This document shows, piece after piece, positions 24,891 to 36,599 of a DNA stretch of 64,000 bases. Source of the DNA: Gelatoporia subvermispora B (taxonomy: Eukaryota > Basidiomycota > Agaricomycetes > Polyporales > Gelatoporiaceae). The notes under the pieces were generated by a model, which saw only the letters and a program-made list of their open reading frames with translations, ran no database searches and was not told the origin of the DNA. The position numbers and the translations under genes were made by a program. The stretch covers positions 503,371-567,370 of the forward strand of contig KB445801.1 of the NCBI GenBank assembly GCA_000320605.2, in the 5' to 3' direction. The first letter of the stretch is position 1. Every line of letters starts with the position of its first letter.

Positions 24891-27800
24891 CGTCATTTTG
24901 TCCCTAGATGTTGCGCACAGTTGATAAGGACATGGTCCCCCGGAATTGGCACTCCGCAATCGATCGTGCACCTGTCCTGGAGGGGAAGGCATCTTGCCAG
25001 GTCAACAAAGATGACGTACATTGTCAAGCTCAGCGCACGCGTCTTCTCGACTGCGCAGCGCAAAATGGATGGGTTGTTTCCCGTCCGTTAGCACTCCGGG
25101 AACCGTTCTTCGAAGAGAACAGGATGTTGTTCTGTTCCTTCACGTACGCGAGCGGCGTTCCACGCATAGCTTGAGACTTTCGTTGTGCTCAATGTCGAAC
25201 GCAGAGTCGTCGCAGACGCCAGCGACCTGGGCGCGCGACGCATGCACGTGCCTGCGCCCTCTTTCTCGTCTGACAAGCTGCAGGCCTGTGCAAAAAGTCC
25301 GGTTATACACAACCCATTGCAGCAAGCCGCGCGGAGCCCCGTACCTGTACTCGATAGCACTTGTTGGCGCACAAATACATTCGACAGGGGCAAAGTCACG
25401 AAACGACGATGTGCAATGAATATTGTGACCAGATACTATTATCACGCACACAACAAAAGACTATGGCGCTAGGGATCATAACGACAAATAAGATAGAATT
25501 GAGGCGCATGTTGGTTTCCCCGCTCGCACGATGGCGAGGGGTACTCATCCCGGGGACCACGAAAAGGTCTGCGCCAGGATGATGTTCTCTCCGCAACGCA
25601 CTCTCGACCACCCACCGAGGGCAAGATACATTAGCGGCCCCCTCCCTCGCATGACACTCAAATTCTGCGCCGAAATGAGTTCCCCATCAATCATGACGTG
25701 ACCTGCGCTTTCCGTAGAGCCAGGGTGAAGAGCCAGTCCTACTTTCGGCCAATATCCGGTATGCTGCGTCCCGCCACACTTCGTTTTCAGTCCAAATTAC
25801 GCACATGCCATCATTCGTGTTCCGCGCAGTAGTGTGTATCATAAAGTTAGGATTATGAGGACGGCCACAGCGGTGAGGCGTAGGGAGATTCAGCTGGAGG
25901 TGTCAATGTGGAGATGTGGCTCGAATTAGGTACGATGCTGCGTAGATGATGCTATATTCCATCCGCTCTTAGGAGCAAATTATATAGCTCGTTCATCATA
26001 TCAAACTTTCAAGAATATGCAAGTTTCTAGGCTCAACGTAGCTAACCGCGACAGTGCCACAGACTCACAGTGGCACTCTCTACGCCACACCTGCGAAACA
26101 TCGGGGTCAAACCCTGAAGCGTTGTGCAGGCCGGGACGGGATCATGGAACATCGAATGAAATTGCGCATTTTGAAGTCATGTAAGTCCCCGATATCGTTT
26201 ATTAGCAGTGGACCGAATGGAATCGTCCCAGACCTTTAGAGCGCTTATTAGGCCGCAGAGCATGACATCTCTTCCCAAGAGCATACTTTAGCGAATCGCG
26301 CATCGCCTGGCTTGCTCGCAGCAGTGGTATACCATGATGTGGGAAGCTTCCTTGTGATCGCGATGTTGCACGTATCGAGAAGGCAGTACTGCGAGCCAAG
26401 TGAGTGTGTCTTGTAGACGGGGAGTACGTGAGGACACGGCGCTGATGCATGCTATCGCAGGTAACGTGTCGCTGCGTAGAGACAAGGGCGAGACGCAGCA
26501 AGCCATCAACAAGCCACAGTGAGCGGTGTGCACGTACCCTCATGAAAATAGTTGTCGGAAAATACCCTGTCCTCTTGTAATGCTACTTGTATAAATCGAT
26601 GTAAATGCTAGAGACTATTCGGAGAGCATAATGTTCGACCTTCCGGCCTATGATCGTCCAAAGGCAAGATAGGAGCATAGAACTTACTCAAACATCGCAA
26701 AAGAAACATCATGTTTGCAGAGTCATACGGCCAAATCGAAGGAGCGTTCGAAAGCCCTACCGACGATCGCCTGAGTGGTAGGTAGCTTCGTCATGAGTTC
26801 ATTGGGTTCAGATTGAGACTCAGCGCGAGAGATTACCAGGTTGCTGACCGCCAAAAGCATGCAGGCTCTGACGTTGAAACCTGAAGTCCCCTTTGTGCTG
26901 CTTCTGTCATGTTAGAAATGACCCAAGGATGGTCGTCGTGGGCTTGCACAGGCTTGTACGGTGTTGAGGTAGGATTTTCCGTGATACTTCCAAACAATCG
27001 CGGAAAATTAGCACGTGGCCGACGCGTGTCAAATTTGACGCCCTCACGTCTTCTCACAGGTCTATGATGTACTGCGCTGACACGTCTGCGTATCATTCTC
27101 GTTCAGTCGGCGTGCTTGAGCTCAGTTGCTTGACCCGGACGCATGGATATCCCGATCGATGACAACGTCGCAGTGCCAAGTGTGCACTTCAAAATCGAGC
27201 ATACACATTCGTTATAGGACGCTCATCATTCGGCAAACTGCCCATGCACGTTGAGCTCATCAAGGTAGGTCCATATGGTATCATCAGTGGTTGAGTGGCT
27301 GAAACAAGCTGGTCAGCTCTGCGGAGCTAGTAGTTCATCCGCAGCAGGCCGTCTAGGACTTCTGGGTGAAATGTGCGTACGGGATCATGGCCCGACGTGT
27401 ATAGATTGGGCCTATGACCTTGTCACGAGTGCCACTGCGGTCAAGGCATAGATATGGCTAGTGTTCATCAATCCCAAAAACTGTGAAATGATGCTGTCAC
27501 CGTCGAGATGCTTTCTTTACAAATTCACAGCGCCATCATGCCTCCGCCTACAGTGGCCAGGGTAGTGCGTAATGCGATGCCGCTCCCGAAACGTCTGCAG
27601 GCATACCAATTGCAAGGAGTTCGCTACTTGTGAGGAGATGACTTCCCACATAATGTGTAGGATACTGACAGCGCAGTTAAGTTCTACAGTCAGCACCAGT
27701 TCGGCAAATAATCATATGCGGTTAGATTCATCATCCTGAGAAGCGATGACGAAGACGTGCCAGGAACGTCAACGCACGCAGCTATGTCCCAGAGTGGGCA

Positions 27801-27993
27801 TATAGCTGATTCACCCAATACAAGCATTGGTAAGCCTCACTTAAGTTTGATCGAACCTTAGACTAGAGCACGGAATGGGAAAGATGGCTAGACTGCCAGG
27901 GAGCGCAGCCGTGACGCTAATCTCGAGGTATAAGAAGCTGACATCTTGTTACTATATTCTCAGCCAACTCGCCACCTACTTCTCTACTGAACA
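24891..27993. other. Gene-poor region
   Basis: About 3.1 kb in which I see no supported gene. Short frames occur on both strands without motifs or consistent splice sites. A+T content rises towards 26-27 kb. The last ~150 bp are the promoter and leader of the reductase gene. Confidence 0.5.
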
Positions 27994-29254
27994 ATGACGA
28001 CTCAGCAGAAAGCACTCCTTCTTAAGACCAAGCACGGACAATTCACTATCGAGAACATTCCTATTCCTACTCCAGGCCCCGATGAACTTTTGGTGAAGAT
28101 CGAGTCCGCTGCGCTCAATCCTCTCGACTGGAAGGTTCAAGCATGGGGGATCGTTCGTGAGGACTATCCTATCATACTCGGTTATGATGTCGCCGGCATT
28201 GTAGAGAAGGTGGGTCCAGGAGTGCAGAAATTCGTCAGAGGGGACAAGGTGTAAGTATCGTGTCGTGTTTCGCAACTGCTAGTCTTTGGCTGATTTACCG
28301 CAATGTCTCAGTATGTTTCAGGCTGGACCGACCAGCAACTATGGTGCATTTCAGCAGTATGCTCTATCCAAAGCTCATTTGACTGCTAAAGTAAGCGCGA
28401 AGAGCCATTGTCTGACCGGTCACTGACGCGGGACCTAGGTCCCGAACAACATCACGTTCGATGAAGCCGCCTCCATCCCAGTCGGCGTTAACACTGCCAC
28501 ACTGGGCTTGTTCTCGCACGGTATAACTTTGGATGGTGACGCGCTGTACCCGCCTTACGGAAAAAGCGGGCACGGGAAGTACGCAGGCAAACCCATAGTG
28601 ATTTTCGGCGGATCAAGCTGTGTCGGACAGTTTAGTGTGTATCTCACTATCGTACGGTAGACATGTCAACTCAACTTGTGGCAGCCCTACAGGTCGCGAA
28701 ACTCGCTGGGTTCTCGCCAATCATTACAACAGCTTCGCTGCGCAATGCAGACATACTGAAGGAACTTGGGGCCACGCATGTCTTTGACAGGAATCTCTCA
28801 TCCAGCGCGTTACGCGAAGAGATAGCCAAGACCACGTCTAAACCACTTGAGATTGTCTACGATACCATCTCGATTCCAGTCACGCAGAACGCTGCCTTCG
28901 ACATCACTGCACCCGACGGGTATCTTGTTCTTCTCCTTCCAGAGGCAATCGACCCGGTAAAGAAGGCGTCTCAGCCGAAACATGTGATATTTCACGAAGG
29001 AGCAACGGATTCGGTTTTCGACGAGAGCAACAGGATCTGGTCGACACTCACCGGGCTCGTGGAGGAAGGCGTAATCAAGGTACGTGTCAAGTTGTGGCTA
29101 TTAGGTGAACGTGCTGACAATTTCGACCTCACAGCCCATGCGTGTACAGATTCTCTCTGGCGGCTTGGCGGGGGTCGTTGAGGGCCTTGATTTGTTGAAG
29201 AATGATAAGGTTAGCGCCACGAAGCTCGTTGTTCACCCACAGGAGACTGCTTGA
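27994..29254 (+). CDS. Medium-chain dehydrogenase/reductase (quinone or enoyl reductase type)
   Basis: Five exons joined by 49-61 nt introns, starting at the ATG in acaatgacg. The GroES-like N-terminal half has ALNPLDWKVQ, LGYDVAGIVEKVGPGV and GDKV. The Rossmann half has the cofactor motif GGSSCVGQF and KLAGFSPIITTAS. The pattern is that of the zinc-independent MDR branch: NADPH-dependent reductases of the ToxD/LovC-like enoyl reductase or quinone oxidoreductase group. The catalytic zinc Cys/His set of alcohol dehydrogenases is absent. At about 345 residues it is normal length. It stands alone with no polyketide synthase in the window, so general reduction of alpha,beta-unsaturated carbonyls or quinones is more likely than a dedicated biosynthetic role. 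Confidence 0.85.
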
Positions 29255-29502
29255 GGAGCTATGATAGGATACAATAGCATAGCATAGCATAGGACTGTCA
29301 GAGATGTACTAGTACGAGCTTGACGTGTTGCATCTCAACAGGCAGGAGTCCAGGACAAAAGTCAACTACAACATGTTTTGCGCCGGGCGGGGGTGCCAAA
29401 TATTTGTTCGCTGTGGCACACAACATGGACGCCGTGAGCGCCAACGCAGGGGCGGGCCGGTCATGCAGACAACCCCTGCCTGTTGGTTGGCACACTTTGC
29501 TC

Positions 29503-31563
29503 ATGTCCACGACAGTCGTACTCGAAACATGGATACTCTTTCTTCTGAGGTATATTATGATGTGCATTCATGTGACAGCCACTCACAGTGCTACTCATGC
29601 AGAGCCGCGTTGTTCCTCGCCTGCCGCAACTACTTGCTCCAGAACCTTTACCATGACCTGCAAGGACTGTCCACAGAGCGTTCGACCACACCTCCCGCTT
29701 CAGATAACGCGGAAGATGCTACAGAGCTCGATAGCTTACCGCAGCCATCGACCGCAAACGCACCCGCTACGCCGGTTCCGTCGATCATGAAGGGAAAGCG
29801 GTCGTTCCACTCTGTACTTTCCCGCAGTTTGTTTGCTTTGTGTTTCGAGGAAAGCTGCACTATGTTTGGTCTGCTGATGTGTCAGGCTCTGGGGTTACTC
29901 CATGGGAGGTGCGTTGGCATGAGGAGGGTCGGATGATAGAGAGGGAGAGCGCTAATGTGGCGACCAGAACTCGATTGCTCAACTGGAACATCTCGCTGTC
30001 GGTGCTCCTCACATCCATCCTCGTGTTGATACCTCTATCATATAGCCTGGTGCTAAGTGATACTGCATCATCCTCGATCGGTGAGTATACACGTCAGTGC
30101 ATCACGCGTTTTCTTTAATCTGTCTTTACGCAGGTGCACAGGCTCGCCAAAGACCATCATTCGGGCGCATACTGCTTAACACTATACCCGTATGCCTGTT
30201 CCTATTCTTCCTGGAGTATATACCATTGCCAGAGGGCTTGCACTCCTCAAGTTTCATTGCAACCACGCTGTCGAGGTTGACGGTCCTCGGCACTATCATC
30301 TTGGGTGGTCTCTCCGGCTTTGGAGCAATGACCGCCATTTGGACTTTCTTGCCACTCTTCGGTCTCAATAAGGGGTTGGTGAGCTAACATCCGGTGCAAA
30401 GCTGCTCTGACGTTCCGATGTAGCCTCCCTTCGGACGAGGATATCAGCATTGCGGAGCAAGGGCTGGAGCGTGTGAGACAAGATTTGGCTCGTCAAAGAT
30501 ATGAAGTGCAGAAGCTGCAGTCCTCCCAGGTGCTTGTGTTCGGAACAGCTAACATTCACGTGCGGATCTGATGACGGGATTAGCCAGGAAGTAATGCTGG
30601 TTGGCTGTCCAATGTCGTCACAAGTGTTCGTGGTGACAGTCGTGCGTTCATGAATACCTCTTTCTCCCCCCCATTCCCACCAGGATGACTTCGCTTAGGA
30701 CTGACGTCTGCGACGCAAGAGCTGCGGGGCCTTGAGGCGCTGGAATCCCAAATGTCACAGAATGTTGAAGTACTCAAACAGCGGCAGGCGGAAGCCAAAT
30801 ACGCCAAGACAATGAGCGGAAAGCTTCTGAACTGGGGAGGCAGGCTTTTTGCGATCTATTGTGTATACCGCATCATTATCGTGCGTGGCCTTCGCCCCAA
30901 ACCCGTCGTGTTCTTCTGACGTCTAAGGATGGCTAGACTGCCATCGATCTGGTCGTGCCTTTGCGCCCGCGGGCAGCGCCTGGCGAAGCAAACCCGACTG
31001 GCGCTGATATGATCAGTACATGGTTGGCGTATTCCCTTTCGCTCGTGTCTTCCGGAGACATAGATCCGGAGAAACTTGCAGCAGTCTCCCGACAAATCAG
31101 CCTTGGGCTTGTCGGCGTCATTATCTTGAGTAGCATCAGGCTAGTACTACGTGGGGTCGCGCGGGTATGCTCTGGTATCGTATCTCGACCACAAGTCTGT
31201 GCTCATCAATACTACAGGCGCTCAAGGTGACGAGCAGAAACCTGGGAGCGTCGTTAATGCTCCTGATCCTTGCTCAGCTAATGGTATACATGCCTCCGTT
31301 TCTTACAGAACAATCCCTTGCGCTAATGTCTTTTTCCTCAGGGTATTTATCTTCTTTCTACTCTCATACAGCTGCGGACGTCCTTCCCCTCTCCGCCGAG
31401 CCAACCGGGTTCCGAGGCTGAGGACATCAATTTGTTCTCAACTCTTCCTGAGTACGAGTTGTTTGGATCCTTGTTCGACGGCTCGTTCTTGCTGACAGCA
31501 GGAGCGAGCGCAGTCGTGCGTTGGTTTGGCGACAGGATTGGCGGCGTATCTGGAACTATATAG
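29503..31563 (+). CDS. Golgi pH regulator / GPR89-like anion channel
   Basis: About nine exons. Exon 1 (29503-29549) encodes MSTTVVLETWILFLLR and continues from 29603 (RAALFLACRNYLLQNLYHDLQ). It is a multi-pass protein with five N-terminal helices, including the GFGAMTAIWTFLPLFGL segment (GPHR N domain), and a central coiled coil (about EQGLERVRQDLARQRYEVQK). Three or four C-terminal helices follow, containing MISTWLAYSLSLVSSGDID and RLVLRGVAR, i.e. the domain once called ABA-GPCR. In animals and plants this family (GPR89/GTG) is a Golgi/ER voltage-dependent anion channel that keeps the Golgi lumen acidic. One donor (gttggt near 30368) is weak but needed for phase. High-confidence family call. 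Confidence 0.88.
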
Positions 31564-32033
31564 ATAGACAGAAGGTTCAAACCCAATTCTGGACTACAGC
31601 GGTCAGTTGAGTACGCATCGGGCGACTCGGAGCGATGGGGCAATTTCACGTGCGACTGTTGAAAATTACACTGGGCTGAGTGAGGCGAAGACGTCTATCA
31701 ATAGCTAAAGCCCTGGTTGCATTGACAAATGTGGTTGGTACCTGGTCTGTGAAACTCCGCTGAAACCCAACTACTTTATGTAGGCCGGTTAATAGGTTGC
31801 TTGGCGTTGGAATGAGGGTGTGTTTCAATCTCGATTTCTGAGGGTTGTGACTGGAGCGTACAATTTCCGGCCGTGGAAGAATCCGATGTCCCAATCTAGA
31901 ATGGATAAAAGCCCATGACAGATTTGCGGCCAAGACTGCCAGGATACCTTCTGATACCTCAAGTCTCTTCTGTTCGTACGTGACACGTACCCGACCACAT
32001 TTGATGTGCTTATTCCGATCTCCGCAGCAACAA
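31564..32033. other. Promoter region with a leader intron
   Basis: No protein gene. A likely intron at 31976-32027 (gtacgt...ccgcag) ends six bases before the ATG of the next gene. Confidence 0.5.
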
Positions 32034-32414
32034 ATGGCCTCTGAAACAGTGCTTTCCGGCAGCGCCGTCAAGACCATCAGCGCACCAGGCTGGGTCAAAT
32101 TCGCTACGAATAGCAAGAGAAACTTCGTCGGATGTTTCACTGCACCTGACAGCGTGATATACACGTTCACCGGAGTGTTGGGGGAAAATGTTCAACTTAC
32201 ATGCGACAATGCCACCCTCAACTATAGGGTCGCCACGCAGGACCTGACCGGTCCGCACCTGGTAAACAGCGCGAATGTCGGGAAGGAGTACTTCGAGTTC
32301 ACCCTCGATAATGGCGTGACTATCTCCGGAAAGCTGGACGTAGCAACTTATTATGCCATCCAGACCGAGGGCAAAGGGATGTGGATCAGTATTGGCACTG
32401 TTCCCTCCGGGTGA
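32034..32414 (+). CDS. Small beta-rich protein, paralogue 1
   Basis: Intronless coding exon of 126 residues without a signal peptide. It shares a frame of motifs with the genes at 35668 and 38235: GW[VI]K, [KR]R[DN]F, the core VIYTF-x-G-x-L, a DL-[NT]-G turn and LDNGVTI-x-GKLD near the C-terminus. Alternating hydrophobic residues suggest a small beta-sandwich. The fold resembles a cytosolic mushroom lectin or defence protein only in size and style; I do not recognise the family and assign no function. This is the most divergent of the three copies. The inferred leader intron at 31976-32027 matches those of the other two. Kozak context caacaaatgg. Confidence 0.75.
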   Translation: MASETVLSGSAVKTISAPGWVKFATNSKRNFVGCFTAPDSVIYTFTGVLGENVQLTCDNATLNYRVATQDLTGPHLVNSANVGKEYFEFTLDNGVTISGKLDVATYYAIQTEGKGMWISIGTVPSG

Positions 32415-34079
32415 AGATAGAGTGCGTGGGCGCGGCTCGGATACGACACTACTTGACTTACACACATATGCATGGATTCAGGACGCCCAGTGATTCCCAT
32501 CATCTGAGCAGGAGGCACTGGTCATCGGCGGGGATCGATGAATGTTCTCGAAAACTACATTTATCAGTTCTCGAAGTCTGGAGAATGCCGATTCATCGCA
32601 ATTGATAATACGTGCCCTAAGGGAGGATCGTGCGAGATAGAGTCGCTGAAACCAGCCATGTGCCACGCACAGGTAGCGTGTAATGCTGGCTACATGTCAC
32701 GAGTGGGATGACCGACTCAGACGGATGGTAGATGTGACAAAGCTCTCGGCTTGACCTTAGCCGCAACAGAGATAATATCGACATTGAGATAGTGCAACTT
32801 TTCATTAGCCAAATGTATCAGTTTGTGTCCGCCGAGCTCGAAACAAGGCGCCAAGATTCGGAAGACTCCTTTCAGCGCTCGACTGCGACCAAATATTTGT
32901 TCGCTGCGGTCTTCTAAGCGCGGACGTTGACTTTCGAGTCTCGCGAACCCATTTGCCGCTATGCTTACTGAGGTTCCTGCTACAAGCCAGTCTTCGTGGT
33001 GCTATGACAGAGACATTCCGGTTTACAGTTACATAGATGCGACCTAACACTCCGAGTTCTTGTCATCGAGACTTGACGTAGCTGGGAAGATATCTTTGCG
33101 ATGGCGATCCTAGATGATCTCCCCGAAGTATACAGAACATGTACAATAAAACAACACGGACACTGTGCAGTAAGTGCATGGTCGAGTCTGCCCTGGTCAT
33201 GCTGACGTCATGTGGACATGTTAGTCGTTCTATGCCGGTCTAAAACTTTACGGGCGGGTAGCCCTCATGAGCCTCTGCGATAGAGAGTTCGTGTACAATC
33301 ATGTTGAATCTACTTTCAATTAGTTTGGCTATCCTTATCGCAAGGAAAGTTTACAATCAAGAGCCGGGATCTACATTCAGGGCCGAAGCCCGCCTCATGC
33401 GTCCAGACAAATCACCCTCCAGCGCTCCGGTGGAAAAACACTGAACAGGTTTGCGTCACCGAGACAATCACCACAGTCTTCATTCAGATGTCGCCACCAC
33501 TGTGGCGGACTAACTCGAGACGGCAATGATTTACTTCCAGGCGAACTTCCCGATTAGGCGATCCGGTGCTTGCGAACGTCCGGGGCGCGTTCCACGGCAA
33601 CTGCCACTTGACATCTTGACATCAGAATGGCGCGACACTTGACGTTGGAATTGAAGGTCCTCATTTCCGACTGTCGTAGCCCGCTATCCGAAAGGCACGG
33701 TGGGAACAAGGCCTGGAGTCGTTGTGTACATCACTGTGACTCCTCGTCAGCAGACTCGCTAACTCATGCAGCAGCCCCCATCATGGTTAACTTCAAAGTC
33801 ATCTTGATTTGTGACTGCGTGGCACGAGCGGTGTTCGTTCAGCCATGCGCCCAGGAGTTATCGTGAGTCTTCAGCAGATTATCGTCTTCAAAGAGGCTGA
33901 GCACATTGTTGCGACTAATTGACTGCCAGCTTCCGTCAAAATTCACAGGACGCTCAGGATCATACTCATGACCTAGATTGCTGCGCACATGAGGTCGGTA
34001 GTATCTTGTACATCTTTACGGCGGATATGAGTTCTGTCAAGGGCCGGTTCCCTGTGAAGAAGCCTCTATGCTACCTTTT
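32415..34079. other. Intergenic
   Basis: No supported gene. A short ORF at 33783 (hydrophobic start, two possible introns) could encode a small secreted peptide, but I found no confirming motif. Confidence 0.45.
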
Positions 34080-36500
34080 CGCAACACGATGTACCACATG
34101 CAACTTGCAATTATGTGAACAGAATCCGCCGCTTAGAGCTCTATGGTAGCACCGACCCATACACAGCTACCGGCATGAGTAGCCCCGCCGCCAATATGTG
34201 TCAGTGGATGACCTGGACTGCAGTGAACGCCGTCTCAGGGCTGGTTCGCGAACTTTGTTGCTGACAGGTCCGAACATCGATGGTGATCCTGCCCATATCC
34301 ACATGCCCATCCTTCAATAATCGTAGCTCGCACTCACAAGACCGGGGTTTGTCGATGATTCGGTTCACTGTGTCCCAACGTTACTCATGATCATACCAAG
34401 GGACCTTGGCCGTGAGAGCGCCATCTGGAGCCGGATTGCAGGAATACAAGTGAATTCGGCCTGCAACTAAATCCGGTAAGCTTCGTTGCAAACTGTGGGC
34501 CGCCCCCGTCTCCTCGAGAGCTCAATATGAAAGAAAAGAAACGAGTTCGTTCACTCGACACATATTAGTATCCTCACTAATCGCGGTTTGGATAGCGTCA
34601 CTCCAGCGACAGGTACTCATATACTCCGAATGTCACTGTGGAATTCGATCATAGTTCACGGCGTTCTGCATAGCCCGAGCTGTGTAATCGATTGTCGATC
34701 AAAAAAGTACCTGTCACGAGGAGCTTTATCCTCGGCAACACCAAAGAAATCCCGTGGCGTGGTGATCATATCACCCTCTGATTGTTGTCCAGGAACGTAT
34801 ACGTCGGGCAGGACTGATGTCCGATGTCTTGGCGTATCAGTTCAGTAATTCTCAAAGTCTTTGAAGAATGGACTTTGTGGACTACAGTGCGCGCTAATAT
34901 GAGCTTAGTGCAAAGCGTCGATTTGAGGCTGTCAAAATTGGGTAGTCTATGCAGCTGTTAGGAAAGTCTCGCGAATATTGGGCTACGTCTCCGCGCGTTA
35001 TCTTGGCACACTGTGGTGCAGATTACAATGGTAGGTAGTGCCGTCTGCGGCATGTCGTGCAGGGTTGGCGCGCATATGCTCTGAATGCTCACTTCCGTAT
35101 TTGGCGGCCAAACGTACCTTCTGCAACAAAGGAGTCGCGTATGGACATAGCGCATCTCTTCACCGGCATAGACATGATTCTCAATTCCAGGACAGCTGCC
35201 GCGGATGCACGACATACCTGCGACACATCAATGAAATGTGCACACGGCGAGGCTAGATTCCAGAGTTCGATGGGACGCCTCGGATCGATCCATGCAAATG
35301 TGGTCTCTCATCCCTGTACTTCCTCTCTGACCTTGTGATCATCTCTAAGGAGCTAGAATCAACTATGTACACGGCCACTCAATTGAGGTGTTCTGATATC
35401 CCATTCTCAGGCAAGTGTACCTCGGGCGAATTACTGTGACAAATCTTCTCGAACCATCGTCGGTCGTCGGAAATGCCGATGGGTCCCAATGAAGGAGTGC
35501 CCGAGAGGATAAAAGTCCAGCAAGACATGTTCGGAGATCTCAGGCCTCGCAGACCCCCAGCGACTTCAGTTACGTACATTCACAAGCCAATCTGACCGTG
35601 AGTCGTACGCGGTTTGCCTGTAGACGTGACCCTAACTGATTCGTTTTTCTTCATATTATCAGCCACCATGTCCGAACTAGCTAATCCCACCCTCCCCGCG
35701 CCCAACACCACCGCGACTGGGTGGATCAAGCTCGCACCGAATAGCAAGAGAGACTTCATCGCCTGCTTTACCACCTCCGACAAAGTGATCTACACGTTCA
35801 TTGGGTCCCTTAGCAAGGACGTGGAGCTAGTCAGCAACAGCGCCACGCTCGGCTACAACGTCGCCTCCGACGACCTTAATGGGACCCACCAGGTCAACAC
35901 GGCGACCGTCGGGACGAACTACTTCAACCTCGACCTCGATAACGGTGTCACCATCAAAGGGAAGCTCGACGTTTCCACGTCATCTGCAGTGACCACAGCT
36001 GGTTCTGGTGGCTGGAACAATCTCGGGTCTGTTCACAAAGACCCGCCGGCGCCGAAGGCCTAAATCCTTGACGTAAGGTTGGTATATGTGGTGAAATCCG
36101 TTTGGCGCTTTCCACTCATCTTGCCCGAAAGTAGGCACGCGATCATTCGCTATGATTGGGGCCAGAAGGGAGGAGTGTTGTCTGCAGAAGAATTTTCGAT
36201 ATACAGTGTCTTGTTCAGTTTGTTAAGTTGGTGCTCGAGCAAATTGATACGTTGACCGGTCTACCTTCGGACGTCTGATCGGTTAGAATGGGCAGAAACG
36301 GTGTACATCCATCGAAATTTGTCTCTCGTTATCGCGTGTACTCAAGTATCTACGTGATGTCTTGATCAGACTGGCAGAACAGGAGCAACTTAAACGAGAG
36401 ACATACGGGTTACCACATTTGACAAGCGAGCTACCATCCTAGGAGATCTGCTTGGCCAGATAGCATACCGTGCCAACCCATTCAAACATCACAGAAATCC
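34080..36500. repeat. 2.5-kb tandem segment, unit 1
   Basis: Head-to-tail partner of 36600-39000. Matching landmarks are ccgccgcttagagct[ct]tatggtagca (34128 and 36651), atgtgtca[ga]tggatgacctgga, ggtgcagattacaa[tg]ggtagg[tc][ac]gtgccgtctgcggcatgtc (35018 and 37581), and the small beta gene (35668 and 38235). Offset is 2.52-2.57 kb. The part before the gene has degenerate frames only. Confidence 0.8.
35668..36063 (+). CDS. Small beta-rich protein, paralogue 2
   Basis: 131 residues, one coding exon, no signal peptide. It is very similar to paralogue 3 over KRDFIA and then KVIYTFIGSLSKDVEL, and DLNGTHQVN onward. It differs at both ends, with a Pro/Lys-rich tail (HKDPPAPKA) that paralogue 3 lacks. 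A leader intron at 35598-35662 (gtgagt...ttatcag) ends directly before ccaccATG. Third positions are strongly C/G-rich, unlike the surrounding AT-balanced spacer, a sign of a genuinely expressed gene. Function unknown. Confidence 0.8.
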   Translation: MSELANPTLPAPNTTATGWIKLAPNSKRDFIACFTTSDKVIYTFIGSLSKDVELVSNSATLGYNVASDDLNGTHQVNTATVGTNYFNLDLDNGVTIKGKLDVSTSSAVTTAGSGGWNNLGSVHKDPPAPKA

Positions 36501-36599
36501 CTTGCAAAAAGGTGGGTTTTCTCGTCGCATTCTGATAAACAGAAACCGGTACGTTCCAAGTCCTCTCAGATGAAAGCTCTCCATAGAGCGTAAGCATTT

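Noticed and set aside
27541..27700. Peptide resembling LQAYQLQGVRYL, suggestive of a helicase relic
   Set aside because: Only about a dozen residues match before a stop; too short to distinguish from chance.
29264..29292. Short atagcatagcatag repeat after the reductase gene
   Set aside because: A small simple-sequence repeat in a 3' flank with no further structure.
33783..34149. Possible small secreted protein with a hydrophobic start and two candidate introns
   Set aside because: The N-terminus has charged and Cys residues inside the would-be signal, no family match, and no support from the neighbouring repeat.
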